NCBI GenBank assembly: GCA_007922195.1
Contig: ML681994.1
Span: 47,476,434-47,540,433, forward strand
From: Podocnemis expansa
Taxonomy: Eukaryota; Chordata; Testudines; Podocnemididae
Length of the DNA: 64,000 nt
Direction of reading: 5' to 3'
The position numbers and the translations under genes are program-made. Below, piece after piece: positions 63,122-64,000 of the stretch. How positions within the stretch are numbered: the stretch's first letter is position 1; the number at the start of each line of letters is the position of its first letter. The notes under the pieces are model-generated. The model was not told the DNA's origin and did no database searches. It saw only the letters and a program-made list of their open reading frames with translations.

Positions 63122-63575
63122 GCAAGGCCAGGGATAGGGCCAGTGGGAGGCCACGCCACTGCGAGCGGCTAGGCCGCGGCATGGCGTGGCCAGAAGCGGC
63201 TGCTGGAGGCTGGGCACGCGCCCGCGGTGGCGGGCGGCCAGGCCTCTAATCCCCGGCTGGGGACGGGGCCACTGGTGGCCCAGCCCTGGATCCCCAGTGG
63301 GGGAAGGGACCGCCGCCGCCGCGGGTGGCCAGCTGGGTCCTGGATCCCCGGCTGGGGACGGGGCCGCCGCAGCTGCGGGCGGCCAACCAGGCCCCGGATC
63401 CCCCACTGGGGATCCAGGGCCTGGCCGCTGGCAGCCGCGGCGGCCCCGTCCCCGGCCGGGAATCAGGGGCCTCGCTGCCTGCTGCCGCGGGCGCGGGCCT
63501 GGCTTCCAGCGGCCACTTCTGGCTGCACCATACCACGGCATGGCCTCCCCCTGGCCCTATCCCTGGCCAGGGGTG
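63122..63575. repeat. Long GC-rich inverted repeat
   Basis: The left arm (about 63122-63268) and right arm (about 63438-63575) are imperfect reverse complements. For example, GGCCAGGGATAGGGCCAG on the left answers CTGGCCCTATCCCTGGCC on the right. The spacer has CCCCGGCTGGGGACGGGGCC-type repeats. All ORFs over it, on both strands, are Gly/Pro/Arg/Ala-rich composition artefacts. Confidence 0.75.
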
Positions 63576-64000
63576 GGGCCTGCCGGGCGGCCAGCCAGGC
63601 CCCGGATACCTGGCCGGGGATGGGGCCGCCGGGGATGGGGCCACCACGGCCACAGCCAGCAGGGGATTGGGCTCTGGATCCCTGGCCCAATTGGGCTGGA
63701 GATCCAGGGCACTGGCGTTGGGACCCAGGGAACGTGCCCCAGTATGCCCAATGCCAGCGACGCCACTGCCTGGTGTCATGAGGTGGGGAAAATGGAAAGG
63801 GAAGGGGGGTTTGGGAGCAGCCCAGCTGGGGAGTGAGGTCCAGGTGTGGCCAAGCCAGAGAAAGGGGTCTGAGACGTGCACAAAAGGAGAAGGGGGTCAG
63901 GGAGTCAGCATGGCAAAGGGGAGCCCACAGGGCAGAGAAAAGGGAAGGTGTTGCAGAGCCTGTAGTGTTGGGCAGGGGAAAGGAAGCCCGTGCTGCTCTT

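Larger units (their letters stand above)
60914..64000 (-). other. NAV3: NAV3 intron (extends past window)
   Basis: At least 3.1 kb of intron with no upstream NAV3 exon recognised. The SINE at 62309-62420, a repeat-like GC-rich region (62550-64000) and a long inverted repeat (63122-63575) lie here. 61000-62300 is unrecognised. Confidence 0.75.

Noticed and set aside
62843..63881. Overlapping frames of 180-230 aa on both strands
   Set aside because: GC composition and the inverted repeat keep stops rare in all frames. The translations are low-complexity Gly/Pro/Ala/Arg.
1..64000. CRISPR arrays, bacterial operons, riboswitches
   Set aside because: The window is vertebrate intronic DNA; no regularly spaced direct repeats of that kind or prokaryotic gene layout are present.

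Overview
This is vertebrate nuclear DNA with a single protein-coding gene. The minus strand carries the 3' part of NAV3 (neuron navigator 3): 20 coding exons spread over 5010-60913, all with GT...AG introns. Together they encode the last 875 residues plus the stop, roughly the C-terminal 37% of a protein of about 2,360-2,390 aa. The assignment to NAV3 rather than NAV2 or NAV1 rests on paralogue-specific residues I recognise, such as the CECTEAEAEIILQLKSE segment and the TSHHDDILDSSLESTL end. The 5' exons lie beyond 64000. The 3'UTR runs leftward from the stop at 5010 to a poly(A) signal at 2733-2738.

The protein is read right to left. It holds a serine-rich linker (60.9 kb), a 24-nt microexon (55.06 kb), coiled-coil segments (49.4, 35.3, 33.1, 24.0 and 21.2 kb), a lysine-rich basic segment (31.7 and 29.8 kb), and the C-terminal AAA-type ATPase module. 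Walker A is at 15.5 kb, Walker B at 13.2 kb, a sensor-1-like segment at 11.8 kb, and the conserved tail exons run from 11.3 to 5.0 kb.

The introns are filled with old mobile elements. Recognisable are CR1 LINEs (1.7-2.4 and 35.7-37.0 kb), L2-like and MIR-like relics, Ty3/gypsy pol fragments (25.6-28.3 kb), hAT-like elements with 8-bp target-site duplications, and TTTCGAAATAA-rich palindromic MITEs with 3-bp duplications (6.2, 37.9 and 44 kb). There is also a tRNA-headed, CR1-tailed SINE (62.3 kb) and a large set of Penelope-like element (PLE) sequences. CR1, PLE-tail repeats and tRNA/CR1 SINEs together suggest a non-avian sauropsid, most likely a turtle. This is inference from the repeat types; I cannot name the species.

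The most interesting structure is the PLE set. At 51850-54964 two PLE copies lie head to head inside one 13-bp target-site duplication. Four much shorter insertions (9.2, 12.5, 20.3 and 33.8 kb) repeat the same head-to-head plan, each in its own duplication. The 3' tail of these elements carries a recurrent CTGANGA - hairpin - GAAA arrangement that resembles a hammerhead ribozyme core with one extra nucleotide.

The two window ends (1-1150 and 62550-64000) are GC-rich and non-coding. A 100-N assembly gap lies at 54046-54145.
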